DNA of 42,092 nt from the NCBI GenBank assembly GCA_016284885.1, contig JAEEPQ010000006.1, positions 1 to 42,092 of the forward strand, read 5' to 3'. A model generated the notes under the pieces. That model saw nothing but the letters and a program-made list of their open reading frames with translations. It was not told where the DNA came from and did no database searches. The position numbers were made by a program, and so were the translations under genes. This document shows, piece by piece, positions 7,861 through 16,836 of the stretch; the stretch's first letter is position 1, and each line of letters begins with the position of its first letter. This DNA comes from Desulfovibrio sp. (GTDB lineage: Bacteria > Desulfobacterota > Desulfovibrionia > Desulfovibrionales > Desulfovibrionaceae).

Positions 7861-8718
7861 CTAGCCCCGGCGTTCCCGGCGGACGATGCCGGGCAGCGTG
7901 GAGAGGGCGAAGAAGCAGGTGGCGACGAGGACGATGGTAGCGCCGCTGGCCGTGCCGAGCCAGTCCTCGAGGGAAAGCACGAGCCCAAGGCAGGCGGAGA
8001 GCACGCTTAGGGCAATGGCCCACCAGAACATGCCCCGGGACGAGCGCGCGATGTTTCTGGCCGCGGCCGCCGGCACGATGAGCAGGGCCGTCACGAGCAG
8101 GACGCCCACGGCCCAGACCGAAAAGATGACCACAAGCGCCAGCATGGCCGCGAAGAGGTACTGCCACAGGCCCGTGTGGATGCCGTGGGCTCTGGCCATG
8201 ACGGGGTTGAGGGCGATGAGGAAGAGCTGGTTGGCGCCTGCGGCCTGGAAGGCCAGCATGGCCGGAAAGAGCGCCATGAGGAAGCAGATCTCCTGATCGC
8301 TGATGGTGAGGATGTCGCCGAAGAGGAACTGCTGCATGTCGCGGGCGACGGCGGGCGAACGGCTCACCACAGCAAGGCCGAAGGCCACCACGGCGGAGAA
8401 GACCACGCCTATGGCCACGTCCGAGGAGATGGCGGTGTGGCGCTTGAGGGCGATGATGGCCAGGCCCACGAGTATGCCGAAGACGGGCATGGCCAGGTGC
8501 GGATCTACGGCGAGCAGCATGCCGATGCCGGCACCGGCGAAGGCGGAGTGGCCTATGGCGTCGGAATAGAAGGCCATGCGGAAGTGGACTATCTGGACGC
8601 CGAGCATGGCTGTCATGGGCGCCAAGAGCAGAAGGCCCAGCATGGCCCGCTGCATGAAGCGCAGCTCGAGGCAGTCCAGGGGAATGCACCCGATGAGGGA
8701 GAGCAGGAAATCAAGCAT
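7861..8718 (-). CDS. znuB: Zinc/metal ABC transporter permease ZnuB-like
   Basis: Inner-membrane permease of the ABC-3 family (ZnuB/MntB), 285 residues with about eight hydrophobic segments. The family hallmark segment FYSDAIGHSAFAGAGIG is present near residue 50, and LNPVMARAHGI occurs in the middle. Its ATG overlaps the end of znuC by eight bases, so the two are co-translated. Substrate is inferred as zinc from family and from the metal-ligand-rich tail of the ATPase; manganese or iron cannot be excluded. No periplasmic binding protein gene is in the window. Confidence 0.88.
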   Translation of the reverse strand: MLDFLLSLIGCIPLDCLELRFMQRAMLGLLLLAPMTAMLGVQIVHFRMAFYSDAIGHSAFAGAGIGMLLAVDPHLAMPVFGILVGLAIIALKRHTAISSDVAIGVVFSAVVAFGLAVVSRSPAVARDMQQFLFGDILTISDQEICFLMALFPAMLAFQAAGANQLFLIALNPVMARAHGIHTGLWQYLFAAMLALVVIFSVWAVGVLLVTALLIVPAAAARNIARSSRGMFWWAIALSVLSACLGLVLSLEDWLGTASGATIVLVATCFFALSTLPGIVRRERRG

Positions 8719-9679
8719 GTCCGCCTCCGTGCCGGCAGGCGCAGGCCTGCCCCGCAGCGGCGGCCCCGCCTTGATCCGGCGCCGCCTCGACGCCCTGATC
8801 CGGTGCCGGCACGCCGGCAAGGGGCAACAGGCAGGCAGGCCCTGCGGGCAGGATGCCTTCGTGGCCCATGGGGCAGGCGCAGGCGGAGCCAGGCTGGTCC
8901 TGTCCCTCGTCCTCCACGCCAAAGGCGCCGCACTTGGGACACTGGAGCTGCGGTTCAGAACACTGGTCGGGATAGAGGTGGATGGGGATGCCGAAGACCT
9001 TGATGAGGTTTCTCGCCGTGAGCACGGCGCGCGGAGAGCCCTCGACGACGCTTCCCTCATGGACGCAGATCACGTGGGTGGCGTAGTGGGCGGCCAGGGG
9101 GAGGTTGTGGCTCACCATGGCAATGGTGAGGCCGTAGCGTCGCCTGGCGTTGTCGAGCGTCTCCCAGAAGAGGCGCTCGCCCTTGAGGTCGACGCCGGCG
9201 GCCGGCTCGTCGAGCACGATGAGCGAGGGCTTGCGGAGCAGCGCCGAGGCAAGCAGCACGCGACGCATCTGTCCGCCCGAGAGGTCGCCCAGGCGAAGCT
9301 TGGCGCAGTCCGGCAGGCCGACCTGCTCCAGCGCCTCGCGCGTCAGGGCGAGGGCCTTTTTGCCGAAGCCGAACCAGAGGGGCCTGCGGGAGACGCCGAG
9401 GCTCAGGAACTCCTCCACCGTCACCGGCGTCTGCACGTCGAAGTTCAGGTTCTGGGGAACGTAGCCTATGCGACCGGCGCAGCGCGCCGAAAGACGGATG
9501 GAGCCGGCGTAGGGAACCTCGCCCAGCAGGCAGAGCAGGAGGGTCGTCTTGCCCGCGCCGTTGGGGCCGACGAAGACCGTGCAGCCACCCTCGGGGAGGG
9601 AGGCGCTGACCCCTTCCAGCACGGCGCGGCCGTGAAAGCGCACCGTCAGGTCGCGTATAGCTACAGCAGTTCCGTTCAT
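8711..9679 (-). CDS. znuC: Metal ABC transporter ATPase ZnuC-like with Cys/His-rich tail
   Basis: ABC ATPase of 322 residues: Walker A GPNGAGKTT, signature LSGGQMRR, Walker B LIVLDEPAAGVD, and the switch His in SHNLPLAA. The last ~80 residues extend beyond the ATPase core and are rich in Cys and His, including CPKCG, CACP and a terminal CRHGGGH, which would suit metal binding. The start at 9679 gives MNGTAVAIRDLTV, the normal ATPase beginning. It drives metal import with the downstream permease. On its strand a perfect TTGACA lies at 9742-9737, with no convincing -10. Confidence 0.9.
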   Translation of the reverse strand: MNGTAVAIRDLTVRFHGRAVLEGVSASLPEGGCTVFVGPNGAGKTTLLLCLLGEVPYAGSIRLSARCAGRIGYVPQNLNFDVQTPVTVEEFLSLGVSRRPLWFGFGKKALALTREALEQVGLPDCAKLRLGDLSGGQMRRVLLASALLRKPSLIVLDEPAAGVDLKGERLFWETLDNARRRYGLTIAMVSHNLPLAAHYATHVICVHEGSVVEGSPRAVLTARNLIKVFGIPIHLYPDQCSEPQLQCPKCGAFGVEDEGQDQPGSACACPMGHEGILPAGPACLLPLAGVPAPDQGVEAAPDQGGAAAAGQACACRHGGGHA

Positions 9680-9860
9680 CGCTTGCCCACGTGCTTTTGT
9701 TGAAAGACGTCGCACTCTTCCTTCCGCAACGATTTTTGTCAACCTGCCCTGCCTGACGCACGCAGGCAGCGAACCTTTCCTTTTGAGGGGGCTTCTGCTA
9801 AGGAGACAACTTCCAACGGTGCGCCCCGAAAACCGGGACGCCCGCATCAGGGAGGGCATC

Positions 9861-11186
9861 TTGTCCGCATACAACGCTGCAGCCAAACATATCAAGGGGA
9901 ATGCGCCAAAGAAGCACGCCCCCATCCTTGCCGCCCTGCTGGGGCTGCTGGCTCTGCTGGCCTGGCAGGCGCCAGCTTTTGCCGATGACGCCAAGGACGC
10001 ACCTCAGGCGGGCATACAGGCTGCGGATGAACAACCTGCAGCCAAAAGCGCGCAGAACGAGGCCGGCGCGCAGGACAAGGCTCAGGCCGACGGCAGCTAT
10101 CCCGCCAAGACCGCCGGCAAGGACGCCTCTAGCAAGAACGGCGCCGGCGAGGACGCTCCTGGCAAAGACGCCTCTGGCAACGACGCCTCCGGCAAGGACG
10201 GCGGCGCTGCGACAGAGCCCCCGAAGGACAAGGACGGCAGCTCCAGCGACACGGCGCAGAAGGACGGCGCAAAGGAAACGTCCGACGGCAGCGGCAAGCC
10301 CGGCGGGAAGGACGCTGGCGACGGCAAAGACAGCAAAGACGGCAAAGACAGGAAGGACGGCAAAAAGGACAAGTCCGGCAAGAAGGACAGAAAGGACGGC
10401 AAGGGGGACGAAGGTCCAACCGCCGGCGAAGGCTACTCGAAGAAGCATCTCTGGCCTCCGGTCGGGGCGCTTATCACCTCGCCCTACGGCGCCATCCGGG
10501 GCACCTACCGCGTCTTCGGCGCGGCTGGCGTCCGCCGCCACGGCGGCGTGGACCTGCGCGCCCACCTCGGCTGGCCCGTCACGGCACTGCGCGACGGCAC
10601 GGTGGTGCAGGCCGGCCCCAGAGGACCAGCAGGCATTGCCGTGGACCTCAAGATGAAGGACGGCAGGCACGCCCTCTACTTCCACCTTTCAAAGGTGCTG
10701 GTGAAGCCCGGAGAAACCGTCTCGCGCGGCCAGCATCTGGGCCTCGTGGGCTGCACGGGCAGAACCACGGGCGCCCACCTGCACTTTGCCATGAAGAACG
10801 AAGCCGGCGCGACCATCGATCCCACCCCGCACATCCAGGGGCTCTGGGAGCTCTTTGACCCGCCGGCCAGCGACCTGCGAGGCACCATCCAGCCCCAGTC
10901 CTGCGACGGCCACCGCTATCCCGGCGGCTACCCCTGGGCCGGCAGAAACTACCGCGGCGGCTGGCGGGGCAAGCCCTGGCGCGGCAGGCACTACGGCCCC
11001 CTGCTCGACCGCAACTACTTCGACCTGGGCAACAGCATCTTCGGCAGGCACGTCCCCCCTGCCATCCGGGGCAACAAGCGCCTGCGCGGCACCCAACAGT
11101 ATCTGCGCATGCGCAGAGCCCTGCAGGACTCCTCGCACTACCGCATCCAGGATCCCATTCCGTCCTGGGAAAGCCAGCACAAGTAG
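9861..11186 (+). CDS. Secreted M23 (LytM-type) metallopeptidase with charged linker
   Basis: Predicted exported peptidoglycan endopeptidase, 441 residues. I chose the TTG at 9861 because GGGAGGG lies just upstream; another TTG at 9783 is possible. Residues 1-41 form a signal peptide ending APAFA. Residues 42-193 are a low-complexity linker of Lys, Asp, Gly and Ser with repeated GKDAS-like and KDGK units. The M23 domain (about 203-320) has HGGVD near residue 227 and HLH near 308, both zinc-binding motifs, so it should be active. The last 80 residues are rich in Gly, Arg, Trp and Tyr. It is divergent from znuC. Confidence 0.88.
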   Translation: MSAYNAAAKHIKGNAPKKHAPILAALLGLLALLAWQAPAFADDAKDAPQAGIQAADEQPAAKSAQNEAGAQDKAQADGSYPAKTAGKDASSKNGAGEDAPGKDASGNDASGKDGGAATEPPKDKDGSSSDTAQKDGAKETSDGSGKPGGKDAGDGKDSKDGKDRKDGKKDKSGKKDRKDGKGDEGPTAGEGYSKKHLWPPVGALITSPYGAIRGTYRVFGAAGVRRHGGVDLRAHLGWPVTALRDGTVVQAGPRGPAGIAVDLKMKDGRHALYFHLSKVLVKPGETVSRGQHLGLVGCTGRTTGAHLHFAMKNEAGATIDPTPHIQGLWELFDPPASDLRGTIQPQSCDGHRYPGGYPWAGRNYRGGWRGKPWRGRHYGPLLDRNYFDLGNSIFGRHVPPAIRGNKRLRGTQQYLRMRRALQDSSHYRIQDPIPSWESQHK

Positions 11187-11234
11187 CCCTGGCCGGCATC
11201 CGCCACAGACAGGCCTGTCCCAGTCAGGCCTGGG

Positions 11235-12059
11235 CTAGATGTCGACGAGCTCCACTTCCTCCTCCTTCAGCTCGCGGCCAAGGAAGAGACTGCCCGTGCG
11301 CGCGAAGCGCGCGGTGTTGTCGGTGGCCATGAAGCGCACCGTTCCCCGCTCCTTCGACGGGCTGGCAAGGCCCGTGGCCGCAAGGTACTCGGCCACGGCT
11401 TCGGCCGTGGTCTGGGCGGAGTCTACGAGGCGCACGCCGGGGCCGACCACGCGGGCCAGGGCGCCCTTGAGGAGCGGAAAGTGCGTGCAGCCGAGCAGGA
11501 CAGTGTCGGGACGGCGCTCGCCTTCGAAGAGATCGCCCACGTAGCGCCGGCAGACGCCCTCCACCACCTCGCCCTCCATCCAGCCCTCCTCGGCAAGGGG
11601 GACGAAGAGCGTGCAGGCGCGGCCGACGACTCTGGCAGCGGGATCCAGCTCCGCAATGGCGCGCTGGTAGGCCCCTCCCTGGATGGTGGCCTCGGTGGCG
11701 AGCACGGCGATGCAGCCCTGCTTCGTGGCCCTGACGGCGGCCTTGGCGCCGGGCTTGATGACGCCCTGCACGGGAATGCCGGGGAAGGCCTTGCAGAGCG
11801 AGGGCAGGGCCGCGGATGTCGCCGTGTTGCAGGCGATGACGAGCATCTTGACGTCGCCCTGCTCCACGAGCTTGCGGGCGGCGTTGAGCGTGTAGTGGAT
11901 GATGGTGTCCCGGGACTTGGTGCCGTAGGGCAGGCGGGCCGTGTCGCCGAGAAAGCGGTAGCTCTCGCAAGGCAGGCGTTCGGTCAGCGCCCTGAGCACC
12001 GTCAGACCGCCCATGCCGGAATCGAAAAGTCCAATGGGGAGGGAACGCTTGTCTTGCAT
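11235..12059 (-). CDS. murI: Glutamate racemase
   Basis: Cytoplasmic racemase making D-glutamate for peptidoglycan, 274 residues. It has the catalytic Cys pair in ACNTATS and GCTHFPLL, the N-terminal FDSGMGGLTV and PYGTKS. The ATG at 12059 follows GAGAGGAG on its strand, and the family N terminus starts there; the longer open frame upstream is not MurI-like. It is convergent with the M23 peptidase, which acts on the same polymer, and divergent from hisH. Confidence 0.95.
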   Translation of the reverse strand: MQDKRSLPIGLFDSGMGGLTVLRALTERLPCESYRFLGDTARLPYGTKSRDTIIHYTLNAARKLVEQGDVKMLVIACNTATSAALPSLCKAFPGIPVQGVIKPGAKAAVRATKQGCIAVLATEATIQGGAYQRAIAELDPAARVVGRACTLFVPLAEEGWMEGEVVEGVCRRYVGDLFEGERRPDTVLLGCTHFPLLKGALARVVGPGVRLVDSAQTTAEAVAEYLAATGLASPSKERGTVRFMATDNTARFARTGSLFLGRELKEEEVELVDI

Positions 12060-12304
12060 GTCTGCTCCTCTCTTGTGCTGGTTTGGGCGCGGGGGCCTGC
12101 AGGGCAGAGCCTGTGCGCCGAATGGGCCGCAAGGTAGCCGAAATCCCTGCGCGCGGCAAACTCTAGAAAAGGACGGCCGCGACGGATCTTGTCTTTTCCC
12201 GCTGTCCGGATAAAAATGCCATCTTTCCAAGGCTCTCTCGCCTTGCCCACACTCCCGCCGCCTCCTGCCTCTTGCGCTGGAAGGCGGGCTCCAGGATGGA
12301 CCCC

Positions 12305-12946
12305 ATGCTCGCAATTCTCGACTACAAAGCCGGCAACCAGACCAGCGTCCTGCGGGCGCTGAACCACCTCGGCGTGCCGGCCGCCATCACGGATGACCCG
12401 GCAGTCCTCAGGGCCGCGGAGGGCATTGTCTTCCCCGGCGTCGGCTCCGCAGGCCAGGCCATGGACCTGCTCTCAAGCTCCGGCCTCGGCGAGGTGCTCA
12501 AGGAGGCCGCAGCCACGGGCCAGCCCGTGCTCGGCATCTGCCTCGGCTGCCAGATCCTGCTCGAACGAAGCGAAGAGCACGACACGAAGACCCTCGGCAT
12601 ACTCAAGGGCGAATGCCGGCTCTTCCCCCAGGGCCTGAAGCAGCCCGACGGCACGCCGGCGCCCGTGCCCCACATGGGCTGGAACACGCTCTCCTTCAAG
12701 CGCGAGGATCCGCTCTTCGAAGGCGTCAGCAAAGACGCCCAGTTCTACTTCGTGCACAGCTACTACACCGCGCCCGACGAAAGCCTCGTCATCGCGACGA
12801 CGGACTACGGCATGGAGTTCTGCTCCGCCTACGGCCGCGAGGGGCTCTGGGCCGTGCAGTTCCACCCCGAGAAGAGCGGGCGCTACGGCCTCATGATCCT
12901 CCGGAACTTCTACCGCTACTGCAAGGGGGCCGGCCATGCTGTCTAA
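12305..12946 (+). CDS. hisH: Imidazole glycerol phosphate synthase, glutaminase subunit HisH
   Basis: Class I glutamine amidotransferase that supplies ammonia to HisF in histidine biosynthesis. The 213-residue protein has the nucleophile Cys in GICLGCQ, PHMGWN, and the His-x-Glu dyad in QFHPEKSG. An ATG at 12296 in the same frame is an alternative; 12305 gives the usual [11 protein letters not shown] start, with AGGA 8 bases upstream. It overlaps hisF by 11 bases, consistent with equimolar subunits of one enzyme. Confidence 0.95.
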   Translation: MLAILDYKAGNQTSVLRALNHLGVPAAITDDPAVLRAAEGIVFPGVGSAGQAMDLLSSSGLGEVLKEAAATGQPVLGICLGCQILLERSEEHDTKTLGILKGECRLFPQGLKQPDGTPAPVPHMGWNTLSFKREDPLFEGVSKDAQFYFVHSYYTAPDESLVIATTDYGMEFCSAYGREGLWAVQFHPEKSGRYGLMILRNFYRYCKGAGHAV

Positions 12947-13715
12947 ACGCGTCATCCCCTGCCTGGACGTGCGCAACGGCAAGCTCACCAAGGGCGTCAA
13001 GTTCGCCAACAACGTGGACATCGGCGACCCCGTGGAGAGCGCAAGAAAGTACTACGAGGAAGGCGCCGACGAGATCGTCTTCTACGACATCACCGCCTCG
13101 GCGGAGAACCGCGGCATCTTCATCGACGTCGTGGAGCGCGTGGCCTCCACAATCTTCATCCCCTTCTCCGTGGGCGGCGGCATTTCCTCCGTGGCCGACA
13201 TGCGCCAGGTGCTCCTCGCAGGCGCCGAGAAGATCTCCATCAACTCCGCGGCCGTGAAGAACCCCCGCCTCATCTCCGAAGGCGCCGATGCCTTCGGCAG
13301 CCAGGCCGTGGTGGTGGGCATGGACGTTTTGCAGGTGGAAAAGTCCGAGCGCATCCCCTCGGGCTACGAGGTGGTCATCCACGGCGGACGCAAGCCCATG
13401 GGCCTCGATGCCATCGAGTGGGCCCGCACCTGCCAGAAGCTCGGCGCAGGGGAGCTGTGCATCAACTCCATCGACGCCGACGGCGCCAAAACCGGCTACG
13501 AGCTCAACCTCACCCGGCTCATCGTGGACGCCGTGACCATCCCCGTCATCGCCTCCGGCGGCGCGGGCTCGCCCCAGCACATGGTGGACGCCGTGACCGT
13601 GGCCGGCGCCTCGGCGGCCCTCATCGCCTCCATCGTGCACTACGGCGAGTACACCATACGCGAGTGCAAGGAGTACATGGCCGCCCACGGCGCGCCCGTC
13701 AGGCTCGACTGGTAG
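12936..13715 (+). CDS. hisF: Imidazole glycerol phosphate synthase, cyclase subunit HisF
   Basis: TIM-barrel cyclase that uses HisH-derived ammonia to convert PRFAR to IGP and AICAR. The 259-residue sequence is full length: catalytic Asp in [10 protein letters not shown] and in VVGMDV, the phosphate-binding VGGGIS and [10 protein letters not shown], and the conserved [13 protein letters not shown]. It overlaps hisH at its start and ends six bases before the larE-like gene, so all three may be one transcript. Confidence 0.97.
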   Translation: MLSKRVIPCLDVRNGKLTKGVKFANNVDIGDPVESARKYYEEGADEIVFYDITASAENRGIFIDVVERVASTIFIPFSVGGGISSVADMRQVLLAGAEKISINSAAVKNPRLISEGADAFGSQAVVVGMDVLQVEKSERIPSGYEVVIHGGRKPMGLDAIEWARTCQKLGAGELCINSIDADGAKTGYELNLTRLIVDAVTIPVIASGGAGSPQHMVDAVTVAGASAALIASIVHYGEYTIRECKEYMAAHGAPVRLDW

Positions 13716-13721
13716 GCTGCC

Positions 13722-14549
13722 GTGATAGCCTTCAACCCCTTCCTCAAAATCCAGGCCAGGATGGTGGCCGACGGCATGCCAAGGCTCGCCGTGGCCTACT
13801 CCGGCGGACTCGACAGCCGCTTCCTCTGCTACGCGGCCGCGCGCGCCGGCGCCAGCGTGCTGGCCCTGCACTGCCATGGCCCCCACATCCCGGCGGAAGA
13901 GACGGAAGAGGCGATCGCCTTTGCCCGCGAAGCGAGGCTGAAGCTCGAGCTCGTCGAGGCCGATCCCCTCGGGCTTCCGGAAGCGGCCTGCGGCTCGAAG
14001 CAGCGCTGCTACGCCTGCAAGAAGTTCATGATCTCGCGCATCAAGGCCCGCCTTGCAGAACTCGGGGAGCAGGACAGGGTGCTCTGCGACGGCAGCAACG
14101 CCGACGATCTCGCCCTCTACCGCCCAGGGCGCCGCGCCCTCGAGGAGGAGGGCGTGCGCTCGCCTCTGTGCGAGTGCGGCATCGCCAAGCAGGATCTGCT
14201 CGACCTGGCCCAGACCATGCCGAGCCTCGCGCCCTCCCGCCCGCCGCGCGCCTGCCTGCTCACGCGCTTCGCCTACGGCGTGCCGCCCCGTGCCGAGGCT
14301 CTGGGACGCGTGGCCAGGGCCGAAGCCGCGCTTGCCAGGCTGAAGGACGATGGCGGCCAGCCCCTGCTCGGAGACTTCCGCCTGCGCCTCACGCCGTCCC
14401 CCCTGCTCCAGGCCGAGCGCTTTGAAGATGCCTGGCGGGCGATCGTTGCGCCCCTGCTCGAGAAGGAAGGCTTTGCCGGCTTTGACGTCCTCGCCGGCGA
14501 ACCCGTCAGTGGCTACTTCGACAGGGCCGGGGAAAAGGCCTCCAGCTGA
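13722..14549 (+). CDS. larE: LarE-like ATP-dependent sulfur transferase
   Basis: PP-loop ATP pyrophosphatase of the LarE family, 275 residues from a GTG six bases after hisF. The PP-loop reads AYSGGLDS, a CYACKKFM motif follows as in LarE, and Cys178 in ACLLTRFAYG sits where LarE has its sacrificial Cys. LarE supplies sulfur for the nickel-pincer cofactor of lactate racemase. No larB, larC or larA is present here, so the substrate could be different; related PP-loop sulfur transferases remain possible. Placement after hisF looks incidental. Confidence 0.8.
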   Translation: MIAFNPFLKIQARMVADGMPRLAVAYSGGLDSRFLCYAAARAGASVLALHCHGPHIPAEETEEAIAFAREARLKLELVEADPLGLPEAACGSKQRCYACKKFMISRIKARLAELGEQDRVLCDGSNADDLALYRPGRRALEEEGVRSPLCECGIAKQDLLDLAQTMPSLAPSRPPRACLLTRFAYGVPPRAEALGRVARAEAALARLKDDGGQPLLGDFRLRLTPSPLLQAERFEDAWRAIVAPLLEKEGFAGFDVLAGEPVSGYFDRAGEKASS

Positions 14550-14569
14550 ACTTTTTCCCCTTGATTTGC

Positions 14570-14599
14570 TTGCCTATTCTCAACGTTCAGTTGTATAAA
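14570..14599 (+). promoter_or_regulatory. Candidate promoter of the small basic protein gene
   Basis: TTGCCT at 14570-14575 and TATAAA at 14594-14599 are 18 bases apart, in a locally AT-rich stretch between the larE-like gene and the 35-residue protein. The leader to the ATG would be about 95 bases. Judged by eye only. Confidence 0.4.
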
Positions 14600-14698
14600 T
14601 TCTGTTCCTGTTCAAGGCGAGCGGACCCTGCCGGGGCCTGCTCGACAATACCATACATCCCTGGGAAAGCCAGAGGCCTTCCCGCTCAGGAGTACACC

Positions 14699-14806
14699 AT
14701 GGCCCACAAGAAAGTTGAACGCAAAAAGGAACTGGACCGCCGCCGCCATCGCCGCCAGGAGCGCCTGAAGCAGCGCATCAAGGAAGCCAAGGCTGCCAAG
14801 GCCTAG
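14699..14806 (+). CDS. Small highly basic protein (35 aa)
   Basis: Unassigned 35-residue protein, about half Lys and Arg, predicted to be one continuous helix (RRRHRRQERLKQRIKEAKAA). AGGAG at 14688-14692 is ideally spaced from the ATG, and a candidate promoter lies upstream, which supports it as a real gene despite its size. The composition fits RNA or ribosome binding, but that is a guess. It stands alone between larE-like and the FmdB-type gene, with a possible hairpin terminator downstream. Confidence 0.7.
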   Translation: MAHKKVERKKELDRRRHRRQERLKQRIKEAKAAKA

Positions 14807-14911
14807 CCTCCGGCTCTGCGGTTCCCCCTCTTCCTTCCTCTGCCGCAAGGCCGGTCGCGTGCCGGCAGGCCCCGTCGAGGCAGGAGGAAGGGAGGGTGCT
14901 TGATCTGCCGT

Positions 14912-14949
14912 CACCTCCCCTTCCAGGGGAAGTGTCCGGCTGTTTTTTT
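14912..14949 (+). terminator. Possible terminator after the small basic protein
   Basis: Imperfect 10-bp stem (14912-14921 with 14925-14934, one mismatch, 3-base loop). A run of seven T follows at 14943-14949, with an unusual gap of eight bases between stem and T-run. Confidence 0.35.
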
Positions 14950-15034
14950 GTCTGCTCTTTCCTGCGCCAGGCGCAGGCCTGTCCTGCGGAAGACGCGCCC
15001 TGCGGCGCCCTCCGCCTGAGGAAGCTTTCATCCC

Positions 15035-15430
15035 ATGCCTATCTACGAGTACAAGTGCCCCACGTGCCAGAAAGTCTTTGAAGAATGGGTGCACCTTTCC
15101 GAGATGCACGACGCCGTGCCCTGCCCCGACTGCGGCGCCGCGTCTCCGCGCATCATGTCTGAAACCTCGTTTGTCCTGAAGGGCGGCGGCTGGTACGTCA
15201 CCGACTACGGCTACCGCAAGGGCGTCAAGGAGGACGGCTCTGCTCCCGAATCCAAAGACGCCAAGGCCGATGCCGCGTCTGGCGGCGCTTCCAATGCCAA
15301 GACCGGCGCCGACGGCGCCAAGGCCGAGGCCAAGCCTGCAGCGGAAGCCAAGCCCGCTGCCAGCGCGGCGCCGCAGGCAAAGCCTGCGCCCGCGGCCCCG
15401 TCCGCGCCCAAGGCCTCTGCCGGCGCCTAG
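15035..15430 (+). CDS. FmdB-type zinc ribbon protein with Ala/Lys tail
   Basis: Regulatory zinc-ribbon family named after FmdB, 131 residues. The N terminus MPIYEYKCPTCQKVFEEW and the second pair CPDCG form a four-Cys zinc site (CxxC...CxxC), followed by the family VLKGGGWY. Residues from about 75 on are a low-complexity Ala, Lys and Pro tail, probably disordered. Function in this family is poorly known; it lies just upstream of purB in the same direction. Presence and zinc site are clear; role is not. Confidence 0.88.
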   Translation: MPIYEYKCPTCQKVFEEWVHLSEMHDAVPCPDCGAASPRIMSETSFVLKGGGWYVTDYGYRKGVKEDGSAPESKDAKADAASGGASNAKTGADGAKAEAKPAAEAKPAASAAPQAKPAPAAPSAPKASAGA

Positions 15431-15510
15431 CGGCCACGGCAGGATCACCTACCACCACCAAGACCAGCAAGGCGCGGGAGCCCTGCTCCGCGACCTGAGG
15501 GAGTCGACAC

Positions 15511-16812
15511 ATGATAGAACGCTACACCCGTCCTGAGATGGGACAGATCTGGACGCTGGAAAACCGCTACAAGGCCTGGCTCAAGGTTGAAGTCGCCGTC
15601 TGCGAGGCCTGGGCCAAGGCCGGCAAGATTCCTGCCTCGGCCGTGGAGACCATCAAGGCCAAGGCCGCCATCGACGTGGACCGCATCCTCGAGATCGAGG
15701 AGACGACCCGCCACGACGTCATCGCGTTCATCACCTCCCTGGAGGAGAAGGTCGGCCCCGATGCGCGCTTCATCCATCTGGGCTGCACCTCCTCCGACAT
15801 CGTCGACACCGCTGGTGCCTTGCTCATGGTGGAGGCGGGCCAGCTCATTCTCAAGGACATCGACGCCCTGCTCGCCACCCTCGAAGAGATGTGCTTCAGG
15901 TACAAGGGCGTGCTGTGCATCGGCCGCTCCCACGGCATCCACGCCGAGCCCACCAGCTTCGGCCTCAAGATGACCGGCTTCTACGCCGAGTTCGTGCGCC
16001 ACCGCGAGCGCATCGAGGCCGCCGTCGAAGACGTGCGCACGGGCAAGATCTCCGGCGCCGTGGGCACCTACACCATCGTCACCCCCGGCGTGGAGGCCGA
16101 CGCCCTGGCCCTGCTCGGCCTCAAGGTGGATCCGCACTCCACCCAGATCGTCCAGCGCGACCGCTACGCCCACTTCTTCTCCGCCATCGCCATCATGGCC
16201 GGCGGCATAGAGCGCCTGTGCACGGAGCTCAGGCACCTGCAGCGCACCGAGGTGCTCGAGGTGGAGGAGGGCTTCGCCAAGGGCCAGAAGGGCTCTTCGG
16301 CCATGCCCCACAAGAAGAACCCCATCTCCGCGGAGAACCTCTGCGGCCTCTCCCGCCTCATGCGCTCCAACTCGCTGGCTGCCATGGAAAACCAGGCTCT
16401 CTGGCACGAACGCGACATCAGCCACTCCTCCGTGGAGCGCGTCATCATGCCCGACTCCACCATCCTGGCCGACTACGCCCTGAACCGCCTGCGCCGCGTC
16501 CTTGCCAATCTCGTTGTTTCCCCTGAGCGCATGCAGGAGAACCTCGACCGCTCCTACGGCCTCTACTTCTCCCAGCGCGTGCTCACGGCCCTCATCGATG
16601 CCGGCCATCCGCGCCAGGCCTCCTACGTGGCCGTGCAGAAGCTGGCCATGCAGAGCTGGAACGAGCGCACCTCCTTCCCCGCCCTGGTCAAGGCCGACCC
16701 CGAGATGGTGAAGGTGCTGGGCGAAGCCTTCCTGGACAAGCTCTTCGATCCCTTCTTCTACCTGCGCCACGAAGACGACGTGTTCCAGCGCGTCTTCGGG
16801 CGCTGCAAGTAG
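15511..16812 (+). CDS. purB: Adenylosuccinate lyase
   Basis: Fumarase/aspartase-superfamily lyase acting twice in purine synthesis (SAICAR to AICAR and adenylosuccinate to AMP). The 433-residue protein begins [14 protein letters not shown], has the TTRHDVIAF segment with catalytic His, [18 protein letters not shown] and the superfamily signature [11 protein letters not shown]. It is full length. It is followed 24 bases later by pyrE, so purine and pyrimidine genes appear cotranscribed. Confidence 0.97.
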   Translation: MIERYTRPEMGQIWTLENRYKAWLKVEVAVCEAWAKAGKIPASAVETIKAKAAIDVDRILEIEETTRHDVIAFITSLEEKVGPDARFIHLGCTSSDIVDTAGALLMVEAGQLILKDIDALLATLEEMCFRYKGVLCIGRSHGIHAEPTSFGLKMTGFYAEFVRHRERIEAAVEDVRTGKISGAVGTYTIVTPGVEADALALLGLKVDPHSTQIVQRDRYAHFFSAIAIMAGGIERLCTELRHLQRTEVLEVEEGFAKGQKGSSAMPHKKNPISAENLCGLSRLMRSNSLAAMENQALWHERDISHSSVERVIMPDSTILADYALNRLRRVLANLVVSPERMQENLDRSYGLYFSQRVLTALIDAGHPRQASYVAVQKLAMQSWNERTSFPALVKADPEMVKVLGEAFLDKLFDPFFYLRHEDDVFQRVFGRCK

Positions 16813-16836
16813 CCCCGGCCGTCCAAGGAGAACACC

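Noticed and set aside
10080..10420. Short periodic repeats that might be a CRISPR or minisatellite
   Set aside because: The repeats encode the GKDAS/KDGK linker of the M23 protein in frame; there are no uniform repeats with unique spacers.
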